NCBI RefSeq assembly: GCF_000003605.2
Contig: NW_003123408.1
Location: 395,885-447,877, forward strand
Direction: 5' to 3'
From: Saccoglossus kowalevskii
Lineage: Eukaryota > Hemichordata > Enteropneusta > Harrimaniidae
Length of the DNA: 51,993 bases
This document shows positions 42,366-51,993 of this stretch, in pieces. Within the stretch, counting starts at the first letter, position 1, and each line of letters opens with the position of its first letter. The notes below the pieces were generated by a model that worked only from the letters and a program-made list of their open reading frames with translations, was not told the origin of the DNA and made no database searches. The position numbers and the translations under genes were made by a program.

Positions 42366-45300
42366 ACCCTCAACAAATATCAAAATAAATTTGCTTGAAA
42401 CAGGTTTTTTTTAAAAAACAACGTAGCATCACGGCTGTATACGTCAAACCTGTAAATTACTTTTAATCAATCACCGTTCTTGCTACTAAGCGGAAGACGT
42501 TTAGCGAGCAACAACAGCGTTTCACTCAACACTCTGTATTGAATATACCTCTTTGTTATGTTCGACGTGCACTTATCCACATAAAAATCACGCGGAGTGC
42601 TACAGTGACGTAAGTGTCTGCGACAGAATCTAAGGTTCACATCATATACATTTCTCTTATTGCGTGCCGTGTGACATATTCTTGAAATATAATAAAATTA
42701 AATAAAATTGTATCGCGTTTTATTGTATGCTCGATAATCGATAGTTTAATCTGCTTGCACCAATCCAGCCACTTTCTGGTGTCTATTTCCACTAACATGC
42801 GCGTACGTAATTTGCAATTGACAGTAAGTATAAATAAGGCGCATGCGCAGATACGTGGCTCCTCATTCCGTGATCAAAACAACGTTTTCAGTGAATCAAT
42901 CAACATGCAGAACTCATGATATCATTGATACTATTTATCAGTGTAAAAACACCCAGAATCGTGATCCAAAGCACACCCCACATATGTCTCGCATTTTTCT
43001 TTCGCTTCATGACACAACAGCCCGCATTGAAACCGTGATAGAATGTATTTTACACGATTCGTCGCCATGGCCACCATCAACTTTCAATCTTCTTCTCTCC
43101 GTGTTGTTGACTTCGAGTTAAGAGATAAAACAACTGAACAGTGTTGTCAATGTTTCACACTCATTATCAGGCAGACATTGATAGGATAGTTGCGAACTAA
43201 ACCCACGATAATACGTAAGGCTATTTTAGAGGAATAACCAGCTTCAAAAGTCAGACGAAATAGCTTGAACCCCTTTCCCGCATCTGTATCTTCAACCACA
43301 GAAAGGCGCAAAATGCCACAGAGATTCCAGTGATCTCCGTTTTCATGGAAACAAGCAGGCGCGGCTGTTTTTTTCTTCTATTAGCATTAAGTTCATCGTT
43401 GTACTGGCCGATACTCCGTAATGGATGTAATATCGTTTCTATATGTTCAAACCTATCCATTAAACGTATCGTTTATATCAAATTTGCTTTAAATTCAATT
43501 TATACAAGCGTAATTATATTACCCTTGTAGGTGTTTTCAAACGCAGTCAGTGTGTGGTTGTCATACAACGCAGCTCTGGAAATTTCGCGGTAAAAATGTT
43601 AGTACATGATTTCATTCAACTTTAGCATTATCTCTCAGTTACCGCTCAGCTATCAGCAAATTGTGCTAATCCAGTTCAAAATAAAACGAATTGTTGGCTT
43701 AAATTAAATTTTAGTGGTCTTAATGCAATTTGCCGCCGGGAGAGATGCTGTTTGGAAATATGAGTAAAGGTTTGTGTACGTGTTCAGTGACGACGTGTTG
43801 ATTTCACCACGCTATGGGAGCCTTTAAAATAATAAAATTACAAATGGTGGATCATGGGTAAAATTAATGTGAAATAATTGTCTGTAGCTTCAAAGCAGAA
43901 ATCGTTTATAGGTTTCACTCCACTAATAACTGTTACAGTAGACACGGTCATTCTCGTATTATAACCGTATTCGTTAATTATAATAAAAAAGAACGGAACT
44001 CATGTTGTTTAATGCGAGATTTATTGTGAATGTACTTCCGTGCCCTTGAAAAACTCTCTGAAATCCAACCAGCAAAGTATTTTTTTTTTCAAAAGGATGT
44101 TTTGATTTTACTGCCTAGTTGTGTGAGTTAGATGTCGGCAATTTTAATAAACTCCCGGATTTACGACTCACTGACTATACCTTAAGTGTTTACGACTATA
44201 TATGTAAGAGAAATTACATGTGGCGTGAAAACCGTTAGATTGTTTTCAATCCGATTGCTAAATCAACCAACCACAGGAAATGTGTTGCCTTGACGACACG
44301 TTCAATAACCGAAAGGTTGAAAAGCTTTTCCAATTGGTCCGAATCTCGAGGTACGCCATGCCGCCCGCGTTTTGGCGAATCCTTTTCAGCTGTCATGGTC
44401 TACTCAACGGTAGCCATAGACATTGATATTGTTGTAGGTGTGCAAAATGGTGATCTGAACTGTGAGAAGTCACGGGAATTTGACTTTTTAAACAGGGGCG
44501 AAATAATTATCACAAATGTCACGGGATCACAGTCAAGAAATATTATATTTACATTTCAGCACTGGTTTCTATGGTGACATTATTTCTTCATATCTCGACA
44601 TTTTTCTCGGTGACTTAGAAAGAAATATCAAATATTACTATTGATATGAATCCTAACATTTTGAAAACGGTCAAAAATACATTTAATTCTAGTTAGTTTT
44701 CAATGTGATTAAAATTGGTGCATTGCACATGTGTGCAGTAACATGCGCAATATTGAATTCAGGGTGAATTAATTTCGCCATAATAAGATTCTCGTGTGAA
44801 GTAGCCTAACATATCGGCGGTGTTCCCCTCATAACACACTTCACCAACGCCTAGATACAATGCTAGTCACGTTAATTGCAATCAGCGAGTGGCCATAAAT
44901 TTGATTGGTGGTTAAACAATGTGTCAATCATCTGGTTCTCACGTGATTCCGGGAACTCTCTACGTGTATTTGAGATGGGTGAGTGAAGTAAGTAGAACAC
45001 CCCCATCAATTCTAGACTATGTATTAAGCAGTGTCGTGAAATTAATGGTCGTCTGATGTCAGTTACTGAAATGCAGCGCGTCTGGCTTTATAAATACTGC
45101 GCATTGCCGAGTGCAGGAAGTGGCATTTACGAGGCCACAGGAAAGCAGGGTAACATTCCACCCTTATTAATTTGGTCAATATCGATGTCTCGTACTCTGA
45201 TCAAGCGGAAGCTTTTAAGAAATACGCAATGATTGCGGATATGCCTATCATTTACAAATATCGCACACCAAGGAAAACCACACTGCGGTCCCATAGAATC

Positions 45301-45428
45301 AATACTATTGATGTCGGGTTTATGACCAACCTTATCCACAATTGAACGCAATTAAATAAACAGACCCACCCGAAATAGAACGCAATTAAATTCCGTCATG
45401 GTGAAGTTTACCGTCATTCATGTTTTAG
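42366..45428. other. Intergenic DNA upstream of the ankyrin gene, motifs only
   Basis: TATAAATA sites at 42829-42836 and 45089-45096. X-box-like sequences at about 43339-43352 (gttttcatggaaac) and 44565-44578 (reverse complement gtcaccatagaaac). No protein-coding gene is recognised; the 95-codon stretch at 44290-44577 has no domain. Confidence 0.4.
45089..45096 (+). promoter_or_regulatory. TATA-box-like site 1.3 kb before the ankyrin coding exon
   Basis: ggcTTTATAAATActgcgc, with a donor-like gcagg|gtaaca about 50 bp downstream (45149/45150). It could start the ankyrin transcript and splice to the acceptor at 46372. Tentative. Confidence 0.3.
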
Positions 45429-45500
45429 AAACTGTGCTAAGTGATCCATTTAAAACTGTGCTAAGTGGTCTATTTAAAACTGTGCTAGGTGGTCCATATA
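45429..45500 (+). repeat. Minisatellite, three units of 24 bp
   Basis: aaactgtgctaagtggtcca plus ttta, repeated with starts at 45429, 45453 and 45477 and few changes. It lies about 1 kb upstream of the ankyrin gene. Confidence 0.9.
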
Positions 45501-46145
45501 GAATAGGTTGATAGGTTCATTAGTATCGTGGCTCATTTTAAAATCAGAACACGGAGAATTGTCAGTTCACTGTTGGGGGTTTGAAAGAAAGGGAGTGACT
45601 TATACTAACGGAACTGTAATTGGGAATATTGATTGTTCTTTAACCTGAGTTACCATTCAGGTAGGATGACGTCACAGATCTGAACGCTTTAATGAACCAC
45701 AGAGGTCGTACGTAATATGTGCAACTCCTACAGTAGTACAGTATCTATTTAGTATAGCGCCTGTTTTTGCAATTTATTCCAGAATACACCGAACCAGGCT
45801 CTATGTCAACTGTCGATCGGCTCGCTCGATTTTTATGCAATTTTCTATTATTTGGTATTTTTTATTTTATTTTTTCGCAGGCAGGGATTTCCGAGTTACG
45901 GCCTTTCTTCGGATATATCGACCAAGCACGAGTTTCCCCATATAATATACCGTGTGAATCCAGAGATATCTTGTGCTGGAGTCTCTGTAATATGACAAAA
46001 ACTTGATGTAATTTCACCTGTTATTTTTCCTGTTGAAAATCTTTTAAAATAGACAGATAATTTGAGCAAGGGCAACACTCCCCTTACTGAATATTAAATG
46101 AAAGCTCCCCCGGAATCAGTTTCATCCGGAAATTGAATACACATA

Positions 46146-46313
46146 TTAAAGCGGGAGGGTCGTCACCTCCTGCGCATGCGTTAGATGTCCATAGCGTGTC
46201 ATTGTTTACAAACAAGCGTCTACCCATGAGCTATTGCGTTTTTAGCGTTTGTTGTTATCGTCGATTGGGACTCAATCTCCGCGCGTGCGCAGCTGACGAC
46301 CCCTCCGCTTTAA
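46146..46313 (-). mobile_element. TTAA MITE, 'family 1', complete copy at the ankyrin gene 5' end
   Basis: 168 bp between TTAA at 46146-46149 and 46310-46313. Ends: ttaaagcgggagggtcgtca and gacgacccctccgctttaa. The core is caagcgtctacccatgagct and gattgggactcaatctccgc. It lies 59 bp before the splice-acceptor-like site at 46372, so it is in the promoter or first intron of the next gene. Confidence 0.9.
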
Positions 46314-46479
46314 TTGAATTCCTGCTCACTTTCGCTAAACGTTTGCCATTTTTTCTTTCCAGATATTAGTTTGGAGTGAATAAGCATAAATCTGGTGTGG
46401 ATATTGAGTATATTAAGCTAATAACCGTAGCTAACAGTGATATTTGAAACGTATCGAATCTGTCGAACACTCTGTTCCA

Positions 46480-46966
46480 ATGGGTTACAAGGAAAACAAC
46501 GACATGCAACAGAAGAAGTACAAGGAGGCGAACCTGAAAATGGGAGAGGCGTTCAGGAGCAACAGCTTCACCGAGATAAGAAGCGCCCTTAAGGTGCGAG
46601 ATGCGGATATGAACTTCAAGGACCCGTCACGCGAGGAAATGACTCCACTGATGAAACTGTGTTACACTGAGATCGGATCGAAGCACCGACGAGAACTCGC
46701 CAGGTTGATAATTGAACAACCCAAAATGGACATAAACACACAGGACGAGAAGGGAAGAACTGCTTTGGCGCATGCGTGTATTCTCGAACTTGACGATCTA
46801 GTTCGAGTGTTTTCGGAACACATCGACATTGATCCGAACATTGCCGACGATGCCGGTAATACTCCTCTGATGTATGCGACTCGGTCAGGGAATATCTCCG
46901 TTGTAGTTGCTCTTCTAAACTGTTTTAGGAAATTTGGATTGGAAGTAGACCAAGCAAACGATCTAG
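46480..46966 (+). CDS. Ankyrin gene coding exon 1
   Basis: ATG at 46480 (gttccaATGGG) opens MGYKENNDMQQKKYKEANLK. The frame is open a little further upstream but has no earlier ATG, so this start is chosen. The donor is tag|gtaaat. An acceptor-like ttttttctttccag ends at 46372, so 46373-46479 is probably 5' UTR of this exon, with at least one untranslated exon upstream. The exon carries ankyrin repeats 1 to 3. Confidence 0.82.
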
Positions 46967-48716
46967 GTAAATATAATACGTATACATATTGTTTTGACAT
47001 TTTCTTCAGATGACATACACATTCTCCGAGAATCGACTGCGGGGTATCATGGGTAGTACAGACTTCTGGTTCTGTCACGACAGATGACGGCGAGCAGCAA
47101 AAAAGACATTTTTTGTTTGTCTTGCTCTCAGCTTTCCTGAAGAACGTCTTGAATATTAAGTGAAATACAAATTGTCACCCAAAAAACATTTATGCGGTTG
47201 AACTAATAAAAACGCGTCAAACATCAAATATGTTCCAGATACTTTTGCTGCAGATTTGGCCAACTATGTTAATAATGTGATTTTGAGTAACATTTACGAC
47301 AGTATTTTCAAGACATCGTCGACACTGTTGCAATGGCCACTTACGAGACATAGTAGTAGTACACCATTTCTGCAAATCGCGCCCTCTAATGACGAAAGTG
47401 GTGCTATGACGTAAATTTGTGAAACGCCTAACTCCGTTTAAAGCGTCGAAATCGTTCCGATCTGTAATAGTCCATCAATCAAACTTTTGAGAGATTATAC
47501 TATATTCTAGGCGAAGAATGACTACACAACTCAACACATTGGTCGATTTTAACGACACTGCTTTCACCATACACGTCATTTTGACGTCACGGAAGCACTC
47601 CGTCGCGGGAGGGCGCGACTTATAAGACAAGTGCGTTAAATACTTTTCTTGTTCTTCTTTTCAATAGGTGAGACACCTTTACTGGAAGCTGCCAAGAACG
47701 GAGACAATAACATTTGCAGACATCTTGTAACTATCGGGAAAGCGGACTTGACCGCAAGAGACAAAGTAAACTACGGAACCGCTCAGGAGTATGCGATGGA
47801 GAGCGGACGCTGTCACACCCCCGATATACTGATGCTTTCGCCAGTAGCTCAAAGAAAGACAAAACTCAGGCGAGCTAGGGAGGCCCGAGGAAAGAAAATT
47901 TTGTCAGATTATGTGACCGAGACCCGGCATTACAACCATCAAGTGTCTGAGATTCATATGCCGTTAGAGTCCTGTCCCAAAAAGGATTTCGGATTTTTTG
48001 TTGTTAGTAAAAACGGATTAAGCGCGGAGGAGATGCAGGCAAAACGTAGCTTGTCTTTTCAAGTCGGGAGACATCTCATGGAACGTTTGACGGAGAAGCC
48101 AGATTTGGAAAAGCGCGAGGAACAAGAGATGGACGAGTATTTGACAATGAAAGTACAGTCAAGTTCGCTCCCTAACTTGGCTGACTTGAACCACGGATAC
48201 GAAAAGTGGAAAAGAGGAGAAAGTCCCCTAAGTAAATCCTTTCCGTGTGGCGCCCCTGTTGAGCAGTGTGACTACTCCAGACCACGGGCATGGACGACAG
48301 GGAACGTTATATTACCTCCAGTAAAAACAACATCTACGAAACCAGGATCACCGCGCCCTGCTACAAGAATATCAACATCCCCCAAAACAATCGGACATTC
48401 ATCCTCGCCTGACTCGCAGCGACAGAGAAGAACGGGGGTCGTTTCCAAATACGCGAACACACCGTGCTCTGGTACCCCTCGCAGCCCCACTGGAGGTCCA
48501 CGCCTAACAAGTCCTGGAACAAGCCCGCCACGACCAATGAGAAAAATCAGCTTGCCGTCTCGACTACCGTGCATGCCAAGTGGTGCGAAAACTACGACGC
48601 CACCTAGCGCACCGCCGCCGAGGCAGCGGAAGATAAGCGCGCCTTCCATGTTACCAAAACGGATGCACAAAAACCCGCCGAATGCGATTCCCTCCTATAT
48701 TTACAAGGAATGGTGA
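46480..48716 (+). CDS. Ankyrin-repeat protein, ANKRD33/33B (PANKY)-like, 511 aa (gene span)
   Basis: Two coding exons (46480-46966 and 47668-48716), phase 1, joined as CTA-G|GT-GAG. Ankyrin repeats fill residues about 52-213: MTPLMKLC..., GRTALAHACILEL (92-104), DDAGNTPLMYATRSGN (123-138), ETPLLEAAKNGDNNI (164-178) and a last partial unit with YGTAQEYAMESGR (198-210). The spacing and wording (GRTxLxxAC, GNTxLxxAxxxG, TxxEWA-like TAQEYA xxSGR) fit the ANKRD33/33B group best. In vertebrates ANKRD33 (PANKY) is a photoreceptor protein that represses CRX-driven transcription. Function here is not shown; ANKRD34-like is the alternative. After residue 220 come a basic helix (KTKLRRAREARGKK), a conserved-looking block (EMDEYLTMKVQSSSLPNLAD) and a Ser/Pro/Arg tail. 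No signal peptide or membrane segment is present. Confidence 0.8.
46967..47667 (+). other. Intron of the ankyrin gene
   Basis: A GT-AG intron, phase 1 (gtaaat ... tcaatag), which carries the CRE-bearing MITE at 47377-47618. Confidence 0.8.
47377..47618 (+). mobile_element. CRE-bearing MITE family, copy C (reference copy)
   Basis: 242 bp with inverted ends tcgcgccctc (47377-47386) and gagggcgcga (47609-47618). It holds ctatgacgtaaatttg, acttttgagagattatacta, tattctaggcgaag, tcgattttaacgacactgct and a perfect TGACGTCA (47582-47589). It shares blocks with 18325-18505 (inverted), 25746-25895 and 42207-42365. No clear target duplication is visible. Confidence 0.65.
47668..48716 (+). CDS. Ankyrin gene coding exon 2
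   Basis: The acceptor is tcttttcaatag and the exon ends with TGA (48714-48716) after SYIYKEW. It carries ankyrin repeat 4 and a partial fifth, the basic linker, and the disordered tail from about residue 380. The tail has two near-identical motifs, MRKISLPSRLP (residues 453-463) and QRKISAPSMLP (482-492), each preceded by PPRP or PPPR. RKIS is a basophilic-kinase type site (inference). Polyproline-like PPSAPPPR lies between them. Confidence 0.85.
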
Positions 48717-50400
48717 AAACACTTTTATAAAGTCACATTTAGCATCATTCTATAAGCTAAAATTCAATTTATATCACGAATATTATATTTAAGATTCATT
48801 TCGCGAATGTGCATAATCGATATCGTGGTGTACATAAGAAATAATTTTTCCGGTTAAAATGTGAGTGTCCCAACAGTAATGTACAGATATATTCAAAGTA
48901 TTTTTATTTATTTGTTGGCGATATTAAGTTAATATCGTCATTGCATTTACAAAGTGTGTGATAACAATCTTGAAGACAGCGAAAAACATGTTTTAGAAAG
49001 CTTTTATCCATTTTTTTTAAATATTCACATATTCATAAACGTCTTGTACTTAATTAGGTTTCTACATTTAACGACAAACACTGAAATATTTGAAGTACGT
49101 GAAACAGAAATATATATATACTGTTCGAATTCGGATCCCTGGCAAGTCTGTTACCATGACATTTGTTTTATATTACTTCCGTAGCTATTTGATAATCAAT
49201 AGACTAGTTGTGGGGTCCAGTGTCACGTGATAGAGTCAGTACGTCGTCAAACCCGCCATATTGTTTGTCCTAGTTTGTAGCCTTCATGTTTTATAATTAG
49301 ATTTAAATATTACGATTTCCAACCAGCCCTGTAAATGAATGATGAATTTTGGGATACTGCAAACATCTGACACAATTATATTCTTTCGATGTCAGATCGA
49401 GTATGGAACCAAATTCTGAAGATCATCAGTAACGTCATTGATAAGAATGCCGCTTGTGTGTTACAGTGTTGTATTTCAAACGCATGTTTTCGCTGCAACA
49501 GTTACAATACGATCCCCTCACATACGGGTTACCAGTTTTGTATTATTTTAATCAAGAACATTGAAAGCGCCACAGTCGCCACGTTCCCCGCGTGCAAATC
49601 TCATGTAAATAAACGCTGTGTTTTACACGCGCCGTCCATTTCACGCCGCGGAACCCGTGACGGATACGACGCGGTGGCGCTTACACCAACACTTATGAAG
49701 ATACTTGATATATAGCGAGCGATGAACACACGCATGTTACATTAAGCTCATTTGGGAGTATTTTGCCTATTGAATTACAATAATTATCATATTCGTTTAT
49801 TACATAAATATTAATTTGGAACCAAGTCATCAACTTTTGTTTGTTTTAGTACAAAATATAAGAAACACTTTCCGAAAAAACGTAACACTTGTGGGAATAT
49901 ATGTCCACAAGAATCCAGAATAAGCATTATTTCATAAAAATACAAATATTTATCACCAACATTTAATAATTCATGACAACCATAAATACCCATCTTATAA
50001 TCACATACGATTTGTAACCACGTTTGCGTTTTTTTTTTAAACTAGGTTTTTTTGTACAACATCATACAATGCAATCTCATTGTAAAGTCTGATGATATGT
50101 TTTGTTGGAAACCGGCGGAGAAAGGGGGCTTGTAATGAATTATAATAACATGAAAGTTATTCAATCGCCTGTTAAATTGTTTGCAAACTATTATTATATT
50201 TTGTCGTGCCAGTGCCAAACAAGTTTTCACTAATGTTCCGCCCAAAAGCCTGAACTTTGACCTTAAGTTTGTAAATGCATTTACTATATATTACATTGTA
50301 TATTTCTCATTGAAGTGAACAAGTCAATCATTTTACTGTATATATTTATGTGTTATTTAATCTTAATAAATAAATATAAATAAACATATAGCGTTGTATT
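48717..50400 (+). other. Probable 3' UTR and flank of the ankyrin gene
   Basis: AT-rich DNA with no coding sequence. AATAAA occurs at 50365, 50369 and 50379, a plausible but distant polyadenylation region (about 1.65 kb after the stop). An earlier AATAAA at about 49607 lies in the MITE remnant and could also serve. Confidence 0.35.
49585..49685 (-). mobile_element. Degraded family 3 MITE remnant
   Basis: catgtaaataaacgctgtgt, tttacacgcgccgtc and gacgcggtggcgctta echo the family 3 core and end. The TTAA borders are gone. Confidence 0.4.
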
Positions 50401-51993
50401 TTTATTTTTCATATACGGCGATACAGCTAATTGGACCACCTAGTCGTTAGGTTATTCATTCTCATTTATCCAGTAGACTAAGTATGCTCAACCAATTAAA
50501 ATCAGTGTAATAACAACTTAAGAAGGACAGGACACTTGACGACATTACGCAGTGCGAGAAGAAAGAACGTTTGAAATATATTAGAGTTCAATATAAATGT
50601 ATTATATGGCTAGGTCAGGCGTCCTATTTGCTGAAAAGCACCGTGTAAGAACAGTGTCCATTGTTATGCCGTGTTTATGTTTTCGCGGCTTTGAAAGTTA
50701 TTGCTAATGGATTGCCACTTTTGTGAAAAATCTCCGTACAATATGTAAAAAAAAAAAAACTTGGTGAAAACCCAACGTCAAGTATGACCAGATAGATTAT
50801 TTCAATAACACTATATGGTTTTCCCTTTCGGAATCCGAATCATGACATCCGAAAATATTTAACAATTATCGATTGTTAAAAGATGCAATATCATAGAGGA
50901 TAAGACTTGGTTTAGAGAGTTTGTCTGTCTGCCCATCCGTCTGTGCGTCCGTCCGTTCGTGTGTCTTCAGCAGGATGACTAAAAAGAACGTTATGTACGA
51001 ATTTACATGTAATTTTCGAGACAAACCAATCGACCAGAATTTTGGAAAAATAAGAATTCAGTTGACACAAAAATTAGAATTGTTGTTTTGTTTAACTCGA
51101 ATCTTAATTAACAGTTACAGAAAACATAACACCTCAAACAAAAACAAATAAATCTATGTCAATACTTACAACTTTCGTGTTTTAATTTCCACAAATTGCA
51201 GATAGAGGGCGCGAGTGAAAAAAGTCAGGGATGTTTTCTTCAAATCAAAGCGAGGTCTTTACTAGACTCGTCACATCCGACAATGTACAACACACACTTA
51301 CATAAGGTAAGGTTCATGTCAGGTTCGGCCACGTATGTGCAGTCGGTCCGGCGAACCATTTATTTAACAAAACATACTAATAAAGCCGACTAAAAACGGC
51401 TGCCATTACATTGCATGTAGTGTTCAAATTTTAATAAAACTAAATGAGAGAAAAAATAACTTACATGAACTGCAAAAAAGATCGACTATTGATGCTCGAA
51501 ATCAACATTACTCGGTTAAAGAAACATTTAAAATAACTGACAAAAAACATCGACAAAATAGTAACCCCCGTTACTGGCACGCCGACCGCCCAGGAAAAAC
51601 CAGGAATAAAAAACCCTTTGAGGAAAAAATACCTGGAAACCTGTACCCGTCGCACTGTCGATCGTGCCCAGGGGAAGGTGGCGGGTGTCGCCCTGTATTG
51701 TACAACAAACTTACAAAACAACAAGTTGAAAACTGCACTGTAGCGAGACTGGCCTAGATTGACATTCAACCTTTTGTCCTCCACTTAAATACCCCTTGTC
51801 ACATGACCCCACATACCATACCCGTCTGTTTGCCATCTCGAACAGACAATAGTTACCCGCTATACTGCGAAACGCGGTTAACAATATATACAAGAGAACT
51901 GGTGATGGTTGTAGAACCATAACTGCCTCAGCTCAAAGATTGTTATGTAATACAAGGGAATGTGAAGGGAAATGTATTGTAGTGTTACCTCTG
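50401..51993. other. Intergenic DNA at the right end, no gene assigned
   Basis: It contains a GTCC/GTCT tract (50921-50962), an A run (about 50748-50759), and agatagagggcgcgagtg at about 51201, which resembles the outer end of the CRE-bearing MITE. The minus-strand open stretch 51784-51461 (107 codons) has no recognised family. Confidence 0.4.

Noticed and set aside
48272-48670. 132-codon minus-strand open frame
   Set aside because: Complement of the Ser/Pro/Arg-rich ankyrin-protein tail; no independent support.
1-51993. CRISPR arrays, operons, ribosome binding sites or prophage
   Set aside because: The window is clearly spliced animal DNA. Repeats here are MITEs, LINE ends, minisatellites and tandem duplications, none with spacer-repeat structure.

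Overview
This is eukaryotic, animal genomic DNA. Genes are split by GT-AG introns, intergenic DNA is AT-rich and full of short non-autonomous transposons and LINE fragments, and there are two assembly gaps (10357-10689 and 33166-33629). The genes and the compact intron sizes fit an invertebrate deuterostome such as a hemichordate or cephalochordate. That assignment is an inference of modest confidence, because no single marker settles it.

Region 1 (1 to about 14.3 kb, + strand) holds most of a SAFB/SLTM-family gene (scaffold attachment factor B). Nine consecutive coding exons follow one another in phase: acidic/lysine-rich exons, an RRM split over two exons (RNP2 LWVSNL, RNP1 CYGFVTM), a K/T/S-rich linker, and a large exon with the family motif [13 protein letters not shown], a long charged coiled coil and an R/D/S/G-rich tail. 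The N-terminal SAP-domain part lies upstream of the window. A tenth, RG-rich terminal coding exon (13134-13415) lies just beyond the stop codon of the large exon and is reachable in frame from two donors inside it. An AATAAA follows the first stop. The gene therefore appears to encode two alternative C-termini.

Region 2 (14.3 to 46.1 kb) has no convincing protein-coding gene. It contains two or more related families of TTAA-flanked MITEs (one block of three abutting elements, one of two), a third TTAA element with a different inverted repeat, a MITE family that carries TGACGTCA (CRE) sites, C-terminal LINE reverse-transcriptase fossils (about 15.6-15.9 and 35.96-36.4 kb), local duplications, and several perfect hairpins. 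Several TATA-box-like sites with splice-donor-like sequences nearby may mark non-coding promoters or untranslated exons.

Region 3 (46.4 to 48.7 kb, + strand) is a two-exon gene for a 511-residue ankyrin-repeat protein, most like the ANKRD33/33B (PANKY) group. It has a Ser/Pro/Arg-rich tail containing a duplicated RKISxPSxLP motif. A TTAA MITE ends 59 bp before its first visible splice acceptor, and a CRE-bearing MITE sits in its intron. The last 3.3 kb is AT-rich 3' UTR or intergenic DNA with a weak MITE remnant and simple repeats.
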